Made by a program: the position numbers and the translations under genes | The notes under the pieces: model-generated | Seen by the model: only the letters and a program-made list of their open reading frames with translations | Databases searched by the model: none | What the model was told of the DNA's origin: nothing | In this document: positions 46,188-54,959 of the stretch, one piece after another | Layout: each line of letters begins with the position of its first letter | Position numbering within the stretch: position 1 is the stretch's first letter | NCBI RefSeq assembly: GCF_013336795.1 | Contig: NZ_JAAFZT010000050.1 | Coordinates: 124,499-188,498, forward strand | Length of the DNA stretch: 64,000 bases | Direction: 5' to 3' | DNA from: Alteripontixanthobacter muriae | GTDB lineage: Bacteria; Pseudomonadota; Alphaproteobacteria; Sphingomonadales; Sphingomonadaceae

Positions 46188-47042
46188 TCAACCCGCGCTC
46201 ACCAGCCTGTGGCTGCTTTCCGCCCGGCCAGCGGTCTTCAGGGGGCAGGCCATTCCGTTCGCGCCTGCAATGGCGCTGAAGAGGTCAGTCTGCCCAATCG
46301 GTGTTTCGCCGGCACCGAGCATCAGTAAGCCGTCATCTGCCAGTGCGCTTCGCAGCCGCGCGAAGGCAGCCGCGCGAGTGGCAGCGTCGAAATAAAGGAG
46401 CAGATTGCGGCAGAGCACCAGATCGAAGGCCTCGCTTCGCGGAGCGGCGTCCAGAAGGTTGTGCTGTTCGAAGCGGATGTCGGCGGCAAAACGATTGCGG
46501 CTTTGCCAGCCGCTGTCCGTCTCGTCGAAATAGCCGATCATTTCAACGACGCCGAGGCCCCGCTGGATCTCGAATTGGCTGTATCGGCCCAATCGCGCCG
46601 TGCAGATGGCACCGGCCGAAACATCGGTGCCGAGTATCTCGATTTTCCAGTCGTCCCACTGCCGGTCTGCGGCAAACAGCATTGCGAGGGTCAGAACCTC
46701 CTGTCCCGTCGAACACCCTGCGGACCAGATCGAGAGGCGTTTCGTACTTGCGCGCCGTGCTGCTAGAGCGGGCAGGAATTCGGTTGCGAGAGTGGTGAAC
46801 AGGTTGCGGTCGCGAAAGAAATAGGTCTCGTTGTTCAGCAGAGCCTCGACGACCTCGTCTGCAAGAGCATCCTGTCCGTCCACCGCAAGCATGCAGACGA
46901 GCTGGTCGGCATTGGCGATGCCCAGCCGGCGATACAGCCCCGCCAGGGCGCTGTCGATGCGCCAGCGCCGGCTCTCCGCCATATGTTGTCCTGTGCGGCT
47001 GCGAAGCAGGTCAAGGATGATGCGCTGCGAGGCCGAGGTCAT
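46188..47042 (-). CDS. cheR: CheR chemoreceptor glutamate methyltransferase
   Basis: A 284-residue SAM-dependent methyltransferase that methylates receptor glutamates. The start at 47042 (MTSASQRIIL) overlaps the cheB stop by four bases; the longer open frame upstream is inside cheB. Motifs: VEALLNNETYFFRDRNLF near residue 65, the SAM site LSIWSAGCSTGQEVLTLAML, EILGTDVSAGAI, and FDLVLCRNLLLYFD. The length matches the family (270-290). Confidence 0.93.
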   Translation of the reverse strand: MTSASQRIILDLLRSRTGQHMAESRRWRIDSALAGLYRRLGIANADQLVCMLAVDGQDALADEVVEALLNNETYFFRDRNLFTTLATEFLPALAARRASTKRLSIWSAGCSTGQEVLTLAMLFAADRQWDDWKIEILGTDVSAGAICTARLGRYSQFEIQRGLGVVEMIGYFDETDSGWQSRNRFAADIRFEQHNLLDAAPRSEAFDLVLCRNLLLYFDAATRAAAFARLRSALADDGLLMLGAGETPIGQTDLFSAIAGANGMACPLKTAGRAESSHRLVSAG

Positions 47043-48232
47043 GTAGCTGCCCGGCCAGTTCTCTCTAGAGGATCGCTCACGAGCCGCGCAACGTGGCGGG
47101 CAATCCGGTCCGGAGCCATTACGCCATGCGCGTGGCCTGCCTGTGCCACGACGCGCGGCATGCCCCACACGGCGCTGCTGGCTTCGTCCTGCACCAGCAT
47201 GATGTTGCCGCATTGATGCATCAGCGCCGCGCCCGCCGAACCGTCGCTGCCCATCCCGGAAAGCACGATGCCGATGGCCTGACCGGGCAGGGCTGCGGCG
47301 ATGGCCGTGAACATGGGGTCGACCGAAGGCATGAAGCCGCTGGGCGCAGGATTGTCGTGCAGGCGGCAGCGGATCCTTTCGGGCCCGTTCGGCCCTTGTT
47401 CGCAGCGGATGGAAAGATGAGCGCTGCCGGGGGCGATGGCGATGCTGCCGCATTCAAGCACCGCGCCTTCTTCAGCGATAGTGGCGGGCCTGCCGCTAAT
47501 GTCGGCCAACTGCCTTGCGAATACTGGCATGAAGGCCGCCGGAAGATGCTGCGTCACCAAGATGGGCAAGGCGACATGATGCGGCAGATGTCTCAGGAAC
47601 TGACCCAAGGCATGGATGCCCCCCGTGGAAGCGCCGATCGCTATCAGGCGGAGCGTTCCGGGTGCAGCATTCTCTCCCTTGACCGCTGCCTGTTTTTCGA
47701 CGAACCGCAAGTGCGGGGCAGATCGCTGACCCTCTTCCGAAGCAGCGAAATGTGGCCGAGCGGCAGGAGCTTCCGGCGGTGCAATCCCGCGACGCGCACC
47801 CAGGGCATGTATGCGGTCGATCAGCGCTTGCTGCCAATCGTCGGTGAACTCGCCTGGGCGCGGCTTCAGGATCGTGTCGGCGGCGCCCATCGCAAGCGCC
47901 TCGACGCTGTGCCGTGCACCAGCTTCGGTCAGAGAGGAGATGACGATGACGGCAAGACCGGGATGCATCGCCAGCATCCGTGGCAGCGCCTCCATGCCGC
48001 CCATTCCCGGCATCTCGAGGTCGAGCAGGACCACATCCACGATTCTGCGGCCGAGTTCGTGCAAGGCGCGTTCGCCGCTGCCGGCAGTCGCCACCACTTC
48101 GATCGCCGGATCCTGTGACAGGCTGCGGGTCAGCGCACCGCGAACGGTGAGCGAATCGTCCACGATCAGCACGCGCGCGCCACGCACTTTGCCGCTTTTC
48201 AGCAGCGCGTTTTCGGATGCGAACGCAACCAA
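47039..48232 (-). CDS. cheB: CheB protein-glutamate methylesterase/response regulator
   Basis: A 397-residue protein with an N-terminal receiver (ARVLIVDDSLTVR, phospho-acceptor Asp 71 in VVLLDLEMPG, lysine in ILKPRPG) and a C-terminal methylesterase with GASTGGIHAL, LVTQHLPAAF and SGMGSDGSAGA holding the Ser-His-Asp triad. The start is TTG at 48232, supported by GAGGAAA right after the cheY stop. It deamidates and demethylates receptors, opposing CheR. Confidence 0.93.
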   Translation of the reverse strand: MVAFASENALLKSGKVRGARVLIVDDSLTVRGALTRSLSQDPAIEVVATAGSGERALHELGRRIVDVVLLDLEMPGMGGMEALPRMLAMHPGLAVIVISSLTEAGARHSVEALAMGAADTILKPRPGEFTDDWQQALIDRIHALGARRGIAPPEAPAARPHFAASEEGQRSAPHLRFVEKQAAVKGENAAPGTLRLIAIGASTGGIHALGQFLRHLPHHVALPILVTQHLPAAFMPVFARQLADISGRPATIAEEGAVLECGSIAIAPGSAHLSIRCEQGPNGPERIRCRLHDNPAPSGFMPSVDPMFTAIAAALPGQAIGIVLSGMGSDGSAGAALMHQCGNIMLVQDEASSAVWGMPRVVAQAGHAHGVMAPDRIARHVARLVSDPLERTGRAAT

Positions 48233-48243
48233 TTGCCGTTTCC

Positions 48244-48609
48244 TCAGCCGAAGCCGACCAGTTGCAACTTGATCTGCAGCGTTTCCTGATCGAACGGCTT
48301 CATCACATATTCGTCCGCACCCGCGCTGATCGCGCGGCGGATATGCTCGATGTCGTTTTCAGTGGTGCAGAACACCACCTTGGGCTTTTGCCCGCCGGGT
48401 CGTATTCGCAAGTGGGTGATGAATTCGATGCCTGTCATCACCGGCATGTTCCAGTCCAGCAGGATGATGTCCGGCATGTGCCGGTCGCAGTGGTCCAGCC
48501 CATCCCGGCCGTCCGCTGCCTCTTCCACCTGGAAGTGCAGCGACTCCAGGATATGACGCGAAACTTTGCGGATGACCCGTGAATCATCGACGATCAGACA
48601 TGTTTTCAT
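48244..48609 (-). CDS. cheY: CheY-type single-domain response regulator
   Basis: A 121-residue receiver: acidic pair Asp 8-Asp 9, phospho-acceptor Asp 52 in LLDWNMP, Thr in VFCTTEND and Lys in VMKPFDQ. It lies between cheW and cheB, with 11 bases to the cheB start. Stand-alone CheY proteins normally bind the flagellar switch FliM, but no intact flagellar gene is in this window, so it may act elsewhere. Confidence 0.93.
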   Translation of the reverse strand: MKTCLIVDDSRVIRKVSRHILESLHFQVEEAADGRDGLDHCDRHMPDIILLDWNMPVMTGIEFITHLRIRPGGQKPKVVFCTTENDIEHIRRAISAGADEYVMKPFDQETLQIKLQLVGFG

Positions 48610-48666
48610 TGAGGTGCGATTCCCGGTTGTTTTGAACAGCGATAGCCTGCGGATATGTGCAAGCTG

Positions 48667-49104
48667 TTAATCGGCATGCGTATTTTCCACGTGGAGAAAG
48701 GCCTGCACATCGCCAAGCAGGGCAGGGCCCTGCGCCGTTTCCTGCATGCCGCGGGCAGCACGCCGCCAACCGGCACCGATATCGGCAGCGATGGGTATTG
48801 GTTCGCCGATCCTGGCCGCGACATCCTCCGCCTCTTCCACCCGCAGGGCGTAAAGGTGTGGTCCGCGTTCCACCGCCACGGCACGGCCGCAGGGCGAGCA
48901 GTTCTCATTTTGTATGATCCCCGCCGCGGCCGCCGGGTCGATCACGGTCACCGTTCGGCTGCGCAAGGCGGATAGGCCGAGAACATGAGGCGGCGCATGC
49001 GGTACCGGCGACACATCGTCTATATCGATGACGGAATGCACGTCATCTGCATCGAAAGCGACCAGCCGGCCAGCGATCCGCACGAGCAGGACAAGATCGC
49101 TCAC
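48667..49104 (-). CDS. cheW: CheW chemotaxis coupling protein
   Basis: A 145-residue CheW-fold protein that links receptors to CheA: LVLLVRIAGRLVAFDADDVHSVIDI at the N-terminus, PHVLGLSALRSRTVTVIDPAA in the middle, and AVERGPHLYALRVEEAEDV. The start overlaps the cheA stop by four bases (ATGA). Confidence 0.9.
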   Translation of the reverse strand: MSDLVLLVRIAGRLVAFDADDVHSVIDIDDVSPVPHAPPHVLGLSALRSRTVTVIDPAAAAGIIQNENCSPCGRAVAVERGPHLYALRVEEAEDVAARIGEPIPIAADIGAGWRRAARGMQETAQGPALLGDVQAFLHVENTHAD

Positions 49105-51521
49105 GCTGCTGCCCCGGCTGCGCCCAGGGCCGCCATCAGCGCAGGCCGGTCATAGCGGTAGATCTCGTTCTCGGCGGACGAGCCGCTGCCTAGGGCAGCC
49201 TCCGATCTTAGGCGAATGACCTTGCCAGCGCCGCTGGGCGGATGCGCTCTCTCGTCAAGGAACGCCATGTTCGCCTCGACTTCCGGATCGTGCGTGACGC
49301 GGTAGCCCGCCTGTTCCACCAGCGGCATCAGCACGGCCATGATCCAGGGATCACTATCCGGCAGATAGCATGTGGGGCGTTGCACCGGATCCGGAACACG
49401 GGCCTGTTCACCGGCAAAAAGGGCGAAGGCGTCGAGTATTTCGGTCCGCAACCCATCGACAAGAGCGATGCCTTCGACGCCTTCATCATCCGGGCCTGCC
49501 GGGAACAGCGTGCCATTCAGCGCCGCACTGTCGATGATCCGCCGAACGGCATAGGACAGGTGGGCCGCCGCACCATCGCTGAGGCGCAGAAGCACCAGCG
49601 TGTCCTGCGGCAAATCTGCGCTGGCAACCCCGGCCAGGGTTTCGACCCGTCCATCGATGACGATCTGGCAACGCCCATCCTGCAGACGCGTGACGCTGGA
49701 GGCGGGCGATCGTTCGATGCGTGCAACCAGATCCATCCGCACTGCGCGGCGCTGTCCGTCCAAAGCCTCGAAGACGAGAATCGGTCGAGCCGGGCCCGCG
49801 TAGGCAGATTGCCCGATATCCTCGGCATCACTTGCCAACTGCCTGTTCCGCCGGGTGTGCTGGCCGGCAAGGCCGGCGCGGCGGGAAAGTCCCGCGAGAT
49901 CGAGCATCATCACCGGACTGCCATCGTCCAGCAGCGTCGTGCCGGCATACAGGCCGGTAGCCATGATCGCGGGCGCGACGGGCTTCACGACAAGTTCTTC
50001 GTGATCCAGCACCCGGTCGACGGCAAGCGCAAAGCGGTCGCCATTCGCAAGCGTCGCTATTAGCAGCGGACATTTGCCAACGGCGCGGCCGGGGGAAAGC
50101 CCGAGAATATCGGCCAGATGTGCACAGGCGACGCGTTGGCCCCGGATGGTCGCCAGCAGCGCGTCGCCCGCTTGCGTGAACCGCTCTTCATCTCGGCTGG
50201 CGGCAACGATCTCGGCAATGCCCGAGCGCGGCAATGCGAAATTCTGTCCCCCCGCCATGATCGTCAAGGCGGGGATGATGGAGAGGGTGAGCGGCAGTTC
50301 AAGCATGAAGCGCGTCCCTTCGCCTCGTGTGCTCTCCAGCGCGATCGTCCCGCCGATCTTCTCGATATTCGTGCGGACCACATCCATGCCCACGCCGCGG
50401 CCGGAAATCTCCGACACCTTCTCAGCCGTCGTAATTCCGGGCTCGAAGATCAGGTCGAGCTGTTCGGCTTGGGACAGGCTTGCAGCCTCTTCTTCGGTCA
50501 CGACACCGGCGGCAAGCGCCTTTTTCGTCAAGGCCTCGCCATCGATGCCGAGGCCGTCGTCTGCGATGGTGATGAGGATGCGGTTGCCGGTCTGGCGGGC
50601 GGCGACCTCGATCAGGCCGATTTCGCGCTTGCCGTGGCCCAGGCGCGCAGAAGGCTTCTCGATCCCGTGATCGATGGCATTGCGAATGATATGGGTCAGC
50701 GGATCGCGGACCATCTCGATCATCTCGCGGTCCAGTTCGACATCCGCGCCGGAGATATCAATCATGACCTGCTTGCCAAGGTCCGCCGACAAGTCGCGGA
50801 TCATGCGCGGCAGCGATCCGAAAAGATGTTCGAGGCGCTGCATCCGCATCCGCGTCGTGGCTTCCCGCACATCGTCGATGATCGAGGATAGCCGGGCGAA
50901 TGGCGCACCACAGATTTCGCCCACCAATCCGCCGCGCCCTTCGGCCTTCAGGCGCCGGGCGAGATCGTTCCGGGCCAGCACCATGTCCGATACGCCGGCC
51001 ATGACCCGGTCCATCAATTCCACTGGTAACCGGATCGAACGGGGCGTTGAAAGGGCAGGCCCGCTGTCGGCTGCAACGTACGCCGGGAGCGAAGGAGCTA
51101 TGTCTGCATGGCCCGGCAGCATGGCATCGCATGAAGTCTGCGCCGTCATTTCGCCGCTTTCCGCGAGAGCCGCGATCAGTTTCGCGTCGTCATCCCCAGG
51201 TTCGGGCGCCTCGCTTTCAATGGCTGCGACGATTGCGCCGATTCTGTCGATGATAGCCAGAACGCCGTCTACCAGCGCCCTATCGACCTGGCGCCGGTCG
51301 GACCGCAGGTCGGCCAGCACGCTTTCTGCAGCATGGCTAAGCCGTTCGAGTCGGGGGAAGTCGAAGAACCCGCAATTTCCCTTTACCGTATGCACGAAGC
51401 GGAAGATCGTATCGAGGCGGCATCGATCGGTCGGGTTCGCTTCCCATGCGACGAGCTCTCCTCCGATAGCCTCCAGCATTTCTCGCGTTTCAGCGGTGAA
51501 TTCTGCCAGCAGATCGTCCAT
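49101..51521 (-). CDS. cheA: CheA chemotaxis histidine kinase with extra C-terminal CheW-like and receiver-like parts
   Basis: An 806-residue kinase, first gene of the chemosensory operon. P1 has the phospho-accepting His 44 in VHTVKGNCGFF; there is little P2. The dimerisation helices (ELMDRVMAGVSDMVLARNDL) and ATPase motifs HIIRNAIDHGIEKP, ITIADDGLGID and SGRGVGMDVV follow, then a CheW domain. After that come about 250 residues with a second CheW-like segment (ILVFEALDGQRRAVRMDLV) and a C-terminal end (CYLPDSDPWIMAVLMPLVEQAGYRV) that looks like a receiver without the expected phospho-acceptor Asp. Confidence 0.92.
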   Translation of the reverse strand: MDDLLAEFTAETREMLEAIGGELVAWEANPTDRCRLDTIFRFVHTVKGNCGFFDFPRLERLSHAAESVLADLRSDRRQVDRALVDGVLAIIDRIGAIVAAIESEAPEPGDDDAKLIAALAESGEMTAQTSCDAMLPGHADIAPSLPAYVAADSGPALSTPRSIRLPVELMDRVMAGVSDMVLARNDLARRLKAEGRGGLVGEICGAPFARLSSIIDDVREATTRMRMQRLEHLFGSLPRMIRDLSADLGKQVMIDISGADVELDREMIEMVRDPLTHIIRNAIDHGIEKPSARLGHGKREIGLIEVAARQTGNRILITIADDGLGIDGEALTKKALAAGVVTEEEAASLSQAEQLDLIFEPGITTAEKVSEISGRGVGMDVVRTNIEKIGGTIALESTRGEGTRFMLELPLTLSIIPALTIMAGGQNFALPRSGIAEIVAASRDEERFTQAGDALLATIRGQRVACAHLADILGLSPGRAVGKCPLLIATLANGDRFALAVDRVLDHEELVVKPVAPAIMATGLYAGTTLLDDGSPVMMLDLAGLSRRAGLAGQHTRRNRQLASDAEDIGQSAYAGPARPILVFEALDGQRRAVRMDLVARIERSPASSVTRLQDGRCQIVIDGRVETLAGVASADLPQDTLVLLRLSDGAAAHLSYAVRRIIDSAALNGTLFPAGPDDEGVEGIALVDGLRTEILDAFALFAGEQARVPDPVQRPTCYLPDSDPWIMAVLMPLVEQAGYRVTHDPEVEANMAFLDERAHPPSGAGKVIRLRSEAALGSGSSAENEIYRYDRPALMAALGAAGAAA

Positions 51522-51617
51522 CGCGCGCCCTGTCCCCCATAGACCCTTCGTGCAGGCTATGGCGCGGGATGGTTAACGAAGTCTCACCGAAGTCATTACG
51601 ATGAGGATCTAATGCAC

Positions 51618-53060
51618 TCAGGTGGCGGCGGAGGGGTCCACTGTGGCCAGGCTGGCCTTCGCCTTCGTGCCGCCGTTTTGCGGGGCGATTGCCGCATCCT
51701 CGGTTCTTTTCGGGTCGCGGTGCAAGATGTGCCACACCAGCCACGCCGCAATCGCTCCACCGGCGATATTCGCAACCAACTCGCCGGCATAGATTGCCTG
51801 CGACCCCCAGACATCCCGCAGCAGCCATGCAACCGGGAGCATGAACAAAAAGACTCGCGCAAAGCTTTGCGCCAGCGCCGCGCCTGCCTTGTCGACGGCG
51901 TTCAGAGCGCCATTGCCGACGATCAGCAGACCATATCCGGCATAACCCCAGGCTGCGATGGACAGATACAGCGCGAATTCGCGGATTACCGCGGCATCTT
52001 CGGTGAAGAACCCGGCGAACCATTCGCCCGCCGCAAACAGCACTGCGGCCAGCAGCAGGCCATAGAGGATGCAGAACAGGCCGGCGAACTTGACCGCTCG
52101 CCTTGCCCTGTCGGCCCGGCCCGCTCCCCAGTTCTGCCCGACGATCGCGCCGATGGATCCCGAGAGTCCGAGCAGCGGGACGACGGCGAAGCTCTGCAAC
52201 CGGCCCGCTGCGCCAAAACCGGCCACTGCAGCTTCGCCCTCAGCCGCGATCAGCGCCGTCAGGACGGACAGGCCGATGGGGTTGATGGCGTTGGAAAAGG
52301 CAGCGGGTGCCGCGACGCGGGCTATGGCGCTGGTCGCGGCGCCGAAATCCGCCCGGCGCAGCATGCGGGGGCGGAAGGGCAGATCAGTGTGGCTGAGCAT
52401 CCAGATGCCGAGCACGATCGCCAGCGCCCAGCCGGCCAGAGTGGCATAGGCCGCGCCCGCAACGCCGAAGCCGCCGATGCCGAATGCACCCGTTATCAGG
52501 ATCGGATCCAGCACCCAGTTCGCCGCGGCGTAGGTCACGGAAACGAACGAGGTCTTGCGCGCCTCACCTTGGCCGCGCAGCACGCCATTGGTGCCCATCA
52601 GCGTCATCTGTAACGGGAAACCGAGCGCGAAGGGAGCCATGTAGGTGCGGATCAGCGGCAGCAGGTCGTCAGGCGCCTGCATCAGGCGAAACAGCGGGTC
52701 CAGCAGCGCATAGAGGATCAGGCCCAGAACAACACCGCTGGCCACGGCGAACAGAATGCCGAAATTGGCCCGGCGCGCGGCGGCTGCCTGGTCTCCGCCC
52801 CCGAGGGATCGAGCTACGACGGAATTGACGCCGACCATCACGCCCACACCAAGGCTGGAAAGCGCCACCGTTATCGGAAAGATGAAGGCGATTGCCGCCA
52901 GTTCCCGCGAACCCAACTGGCCGATGTAATAAGCGTCGATCAGTCCGATCGACATGATCGCCGCCACGCCGATCACCATCGGCAGCGTCTGCGATACGAG
53001 ATGCCCGCCGATACTGCCGCTTACCAGCCGGGCACTGTCTCTGGATTGGGTATTGGCCAT
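51618..53060 (-). CDS. MATE-family multidrug/cation efflux transporter
   Basis: A 480-residue MATE transporter with about 12 membrane segments in two MatE repeats: SIGLIDAYYIGQLGSRELAAIAFIFPI and GVGVMVGVNSVVARSLGGGD in the first, AAVAGFGAAGRLQSF and LSGSIGAIVGQNWGAGR in the second. It exports drugs or cationic compounds using Na+ or H+. ATG at 53060 (MANTQSR) is preferred, with AGGGGA upstream; the open frame starts 34 codons earlier. It is divergent from the aldolase gene. Confidence 0.9.
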   Translation of the reverse strand: MANTQSRDSARLVSGSIGGHLVSQTLPMVIGVAAIMSIGLIDAYYIGQLGSRELAAIAFIFPITVALSSLGVGVMVGVNSVVARSLGGGDQAAAARRANFGILFAVASGVVLGLILYALLDPLFRLMQAPDDLLPLIRTYMAPFALGFPLQMTLMGTNGVLRGQGEARKTSFVSVTYAAANWVLDPILITGAFGIGGFGVAGAAYATLAGWALAIVLGIWMLSHTDLPFRPRMLRRADFGAATSAIARVAAPAAFSNAINPIGLSVLTALIAAEGEAAVAGFGAAGRLQSFAVVPLLGLSGSIGAIVGQNWGAGRADRARRAVKFAGLFCILYGLLLAAVLFAAGEWFAGFFTEDAAVIREFALYLSIAAWGYAGYGLLIVGNGALNAVDKAGAALAQSFARVFLFMLPVAWLLRDVWGSQAIYAGELVANIAGGAIAAWLVWHILHRDPKRTEDAAIAPQNGGTKAKASLATVDPSAAT

Positions 53061-53173
53061 CTGCGCCAATCCCCTAGCCGTGCCGGCCCGGCCTGTCATG
53101 CCGGAACGGCACGTCTTGTCGCAGGCGCGTCCTGCTGCGATACTACGGGCCAACCAGAACACAGGAGAGAGCG

Positions 53174-53935
53174 ATGGCGACGCAGCTGAAACATCAGGAT
53201 AAATGCAGCCCGGAAGAATGGCAGGCGAGGCAGGATCTGGCGGCTTGCTATCGCATCTTCGACCATCTCGGCTGGTCGGAATCGATTTATAACCATATCT
53301 CTTTCAAGGTTCCGGGCGAGGATGATTCGTTCCTCATCAACCCGTTCGGGCTGCTGTATGAAGAGGTGACCGCGTCCAACCTCGTCAAGATCGACATTCG
53401 CGGCAACAAGCTGACCGATAATCCCTGGCCGGTGAACAAGGCGGGTTTCACCCAGCACGCCTATTTCCACGAGCATGTCCCCGGTGCACACGCCATCTGC
53501 CATACGCATACGACCGAAACGATGGCGGTCTGCAGCAGCGAAGGCGGCTTGCTGCCGACGAATTTCTACGCCTGTAATTTCATCGGACAAATCGGCTACC
53601 ACGATTTCGAGGGCGTCACCGTTCGCGCCGAGGAAGGCGAGCGGCTGGTCAAGAACCTGGGTGGCAAGCGCATCCTGATGCTGCGGAACCACGGCCCGGT
53701 GGTGATGGGGCGCACCATTCCCGAAATGTTCGTGCAGACCTGGGCGCTGCAGCGCGCCTGCGAAATCCAGTGCCTGACCCTGGCGATGGGCAAGCCGCTC
53801 CATGTTTCGGACGAGGTGGTCGGCGTACACCAGCGGGACATCGGCCAGGCGCAGGCGCCGGGCGGCCCCGGCTATGCCGATTTCGAAGCCTGGAAGCGCA
53901 AGATCGACCGGATCGACGACAGCTGGCGGGACTGA
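53174..53935 (+). CDS. Class II aldolase/adducin-family protein
   Basis: A 253-residue class II aldolase/adducin head-domain protein. The zinc-binding histidines are visible in HAICHTHTTETM near residue 108 and in LMLRNHGPVVMG near residue 175, with the N-terminal YNHISFKVPGEDDSFLINPFGLLYEEV. Members include fuculose aldolase, ribulose-phosphate epimerase and adducin-like proteins of unknown role. The start has GGAGAG upstream. It is monocistronic in appearance. Substrate unknown. Confidence 0.88.
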   Translation: MATQLKHQDKCSPEEWQARQDLAACYRIFDHLGWSESIYNHISFKVPGEDDSFLINPFGLLYEEVTASNLVKIDIRGNKLTDNPWPVNKAGFTQHAYFHEHVPGAHAICHTHTTETMAVCSSEGGLLPTNFYACNFIGQIGYHDFEGVTVRAEEGERLVKNLGGKRILMLRNHGPVVMGRTIPEMFVQTWALQRACEIQCLTLAMGKPLHVSDEVVGVHQRDIGQAQAPGGPGYADFEAWKRKIDRIDDSWRD

Positions 53936-54029
53936 ACGGAGGGCGCCTCGTGCGCCGGGAGCACCTTTCCGGCTTGAAGTACGCCGCGCCATGTGAAAAG
54001 CGGCGCGAAGCTCAATCTGGAACGCCTCC

Positions 54030-54590
54030 ATGTCAAGCTTCACGCTGAACGAACGCCCGGTCCGCTTCGCGCTCGACCCGCAGACCCCGCTGCTGCACGC
54101 AATCCGCGATGCCGCCAATCTGACCGGCACGAAATATGGCTGCGGGACAGGCGATTGCGGGGCCTGCATGGTCATCGTGGATGGCGAGGCGCTGCGCAGC
54201 TGCCTGATCACCCTCGCCGAAGCGGAAGGGCGCTTCGTCACGACTATCGAGGGATTGTCGCGCGACCGGTCGCATCCGGTGCAGCAGGCAATGGTGGCTC
54301 AGCAGGCCATTCAATGCGGGTTCTGCACGCCCGGCATCGCCATGGCGGCAGCGGCGCTGCTGGCGAAGAACGCCGACCCGAGTGAGTCCGAGATTACCGC
54401 CGCTATCCCGAACCTCTGTCGTTGCGGCGTTTATCCGCGCCTGCTGGAGGCGGTCCGGCAGGCAGGGCGCGTCACGCGGCGACAGGAAACCATCAGCGCA
54501 GCGCCGGCGCCGGGCATCAGCACGCAGGATGCATCGCTGTCCGTTCCCGCGATCACGCCGGTGCCGGACAGCGAAGCTGCTGTAGAATAA
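54030..54590 (+). CDS. (2Fe-2S)-binding small subunit of a molybdenum hydroxylase, orphan
   Basis: A 186-residue protein of the xanthine dehydrogenase/isoquinoline 1-oxidoreductase small-subunit family. The N-terminal plant-type ferredoxin cluster has YGCGTGDCGACMV, and the second cluster domain has QCGFCTPG and NLCRCGVYPRL. Such subunits pass electrons from a large molybdopterin-containing subunit, yet no large subunit gene is next to it; the neighbours are an aldolase-like gene and arsC. The last 30 residues are an extra tail. Confidence 0.87.
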   Translation: MSSFTLNERPVRFALDPQTPLLHAIRDAANLTGTKYGCGTGDCGACMVIVDGEALRSCLITLAEAEGRFVTTIEGLSRDRSHPVQQAMVAQQAIQCGFCTPGIAMAAAALLAKNADPSESEITAAIPNLCRCGVYPRLLEAVRQAGRVTRRQETISAAPAPGISTQDASLSVPAITPVPDSEAAVE

Positions 54591-54611
54591 GCAGAAATCG
54601 AAGGAGCGAAA

Positions 54612-54959
54612 ATGATGAAGGCGACCATCTGGCACAATCCTCGTTGCGGTACCTCGCGCAACACTCTGGAAATCCTACAATCACGGGGTGATGTGAGCGT
54701 CGAGATCGTGGAATATCTCAAGACCCCGCCGACTGCCGTCAAGCTGCGCCAGCTTTACTCGGATGCCGGGATTGCTCCGCGCGATGGACTCCGGCTGCGC
54801 GGGACCGATGCCGAGGAGCGCGGTCTGACCACTGCGGATGACGAAACGGTGCTTGCCGCCATGGCCGCCGATCCGGCGCTGATCGAGCGACCTCTCGTCG
54901 AAACGGACAATGGCGTGCGGCTTTGCCGGCCCAAGGACAAGGTATTGGAAATCCTCTAG
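54612..54959 (+). CDS. arsC: ArsC-family arsenate reductase (glutaredoxin-dependent)
   Basis: A 115-residue thioredoxin-fold protein with the ArsC active site HNPRCGTSRNTLEIL (Cys 12) and the downstream arginine in ERPLVETDNG. It reduces arsenate to arsenite using glutaredoxin and glutathione, though close relatives (YfgD) have unproven activity. GGAG precedes the ATG (a second Met follows at once). It lies 21 bases after the 2Fe-2S gene and overlaps the convergent MFS gene by four bases. No arsenite exporter or ArsR is visible. Confidence 0.85.
   Translation: MMKATIWHNPRCGTSRNTLEILQSRGDVSVEIVEYLKTPPTAVKLRQLYSDAGIAPRDGLRLRGTDAEERGLTTADDETVLAAMAADPALIERPLVETDNGVRLCRPKDKVLEIL

Noticed and set aside
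53942-53956. Small hairpin GGCGC-CTCGT-GCGCC after the class II aldolase gene as a terminator
   Set aside because: The stem is only 5 bases and no T run follows; such stems are common by chance in this GC-rich sequence.
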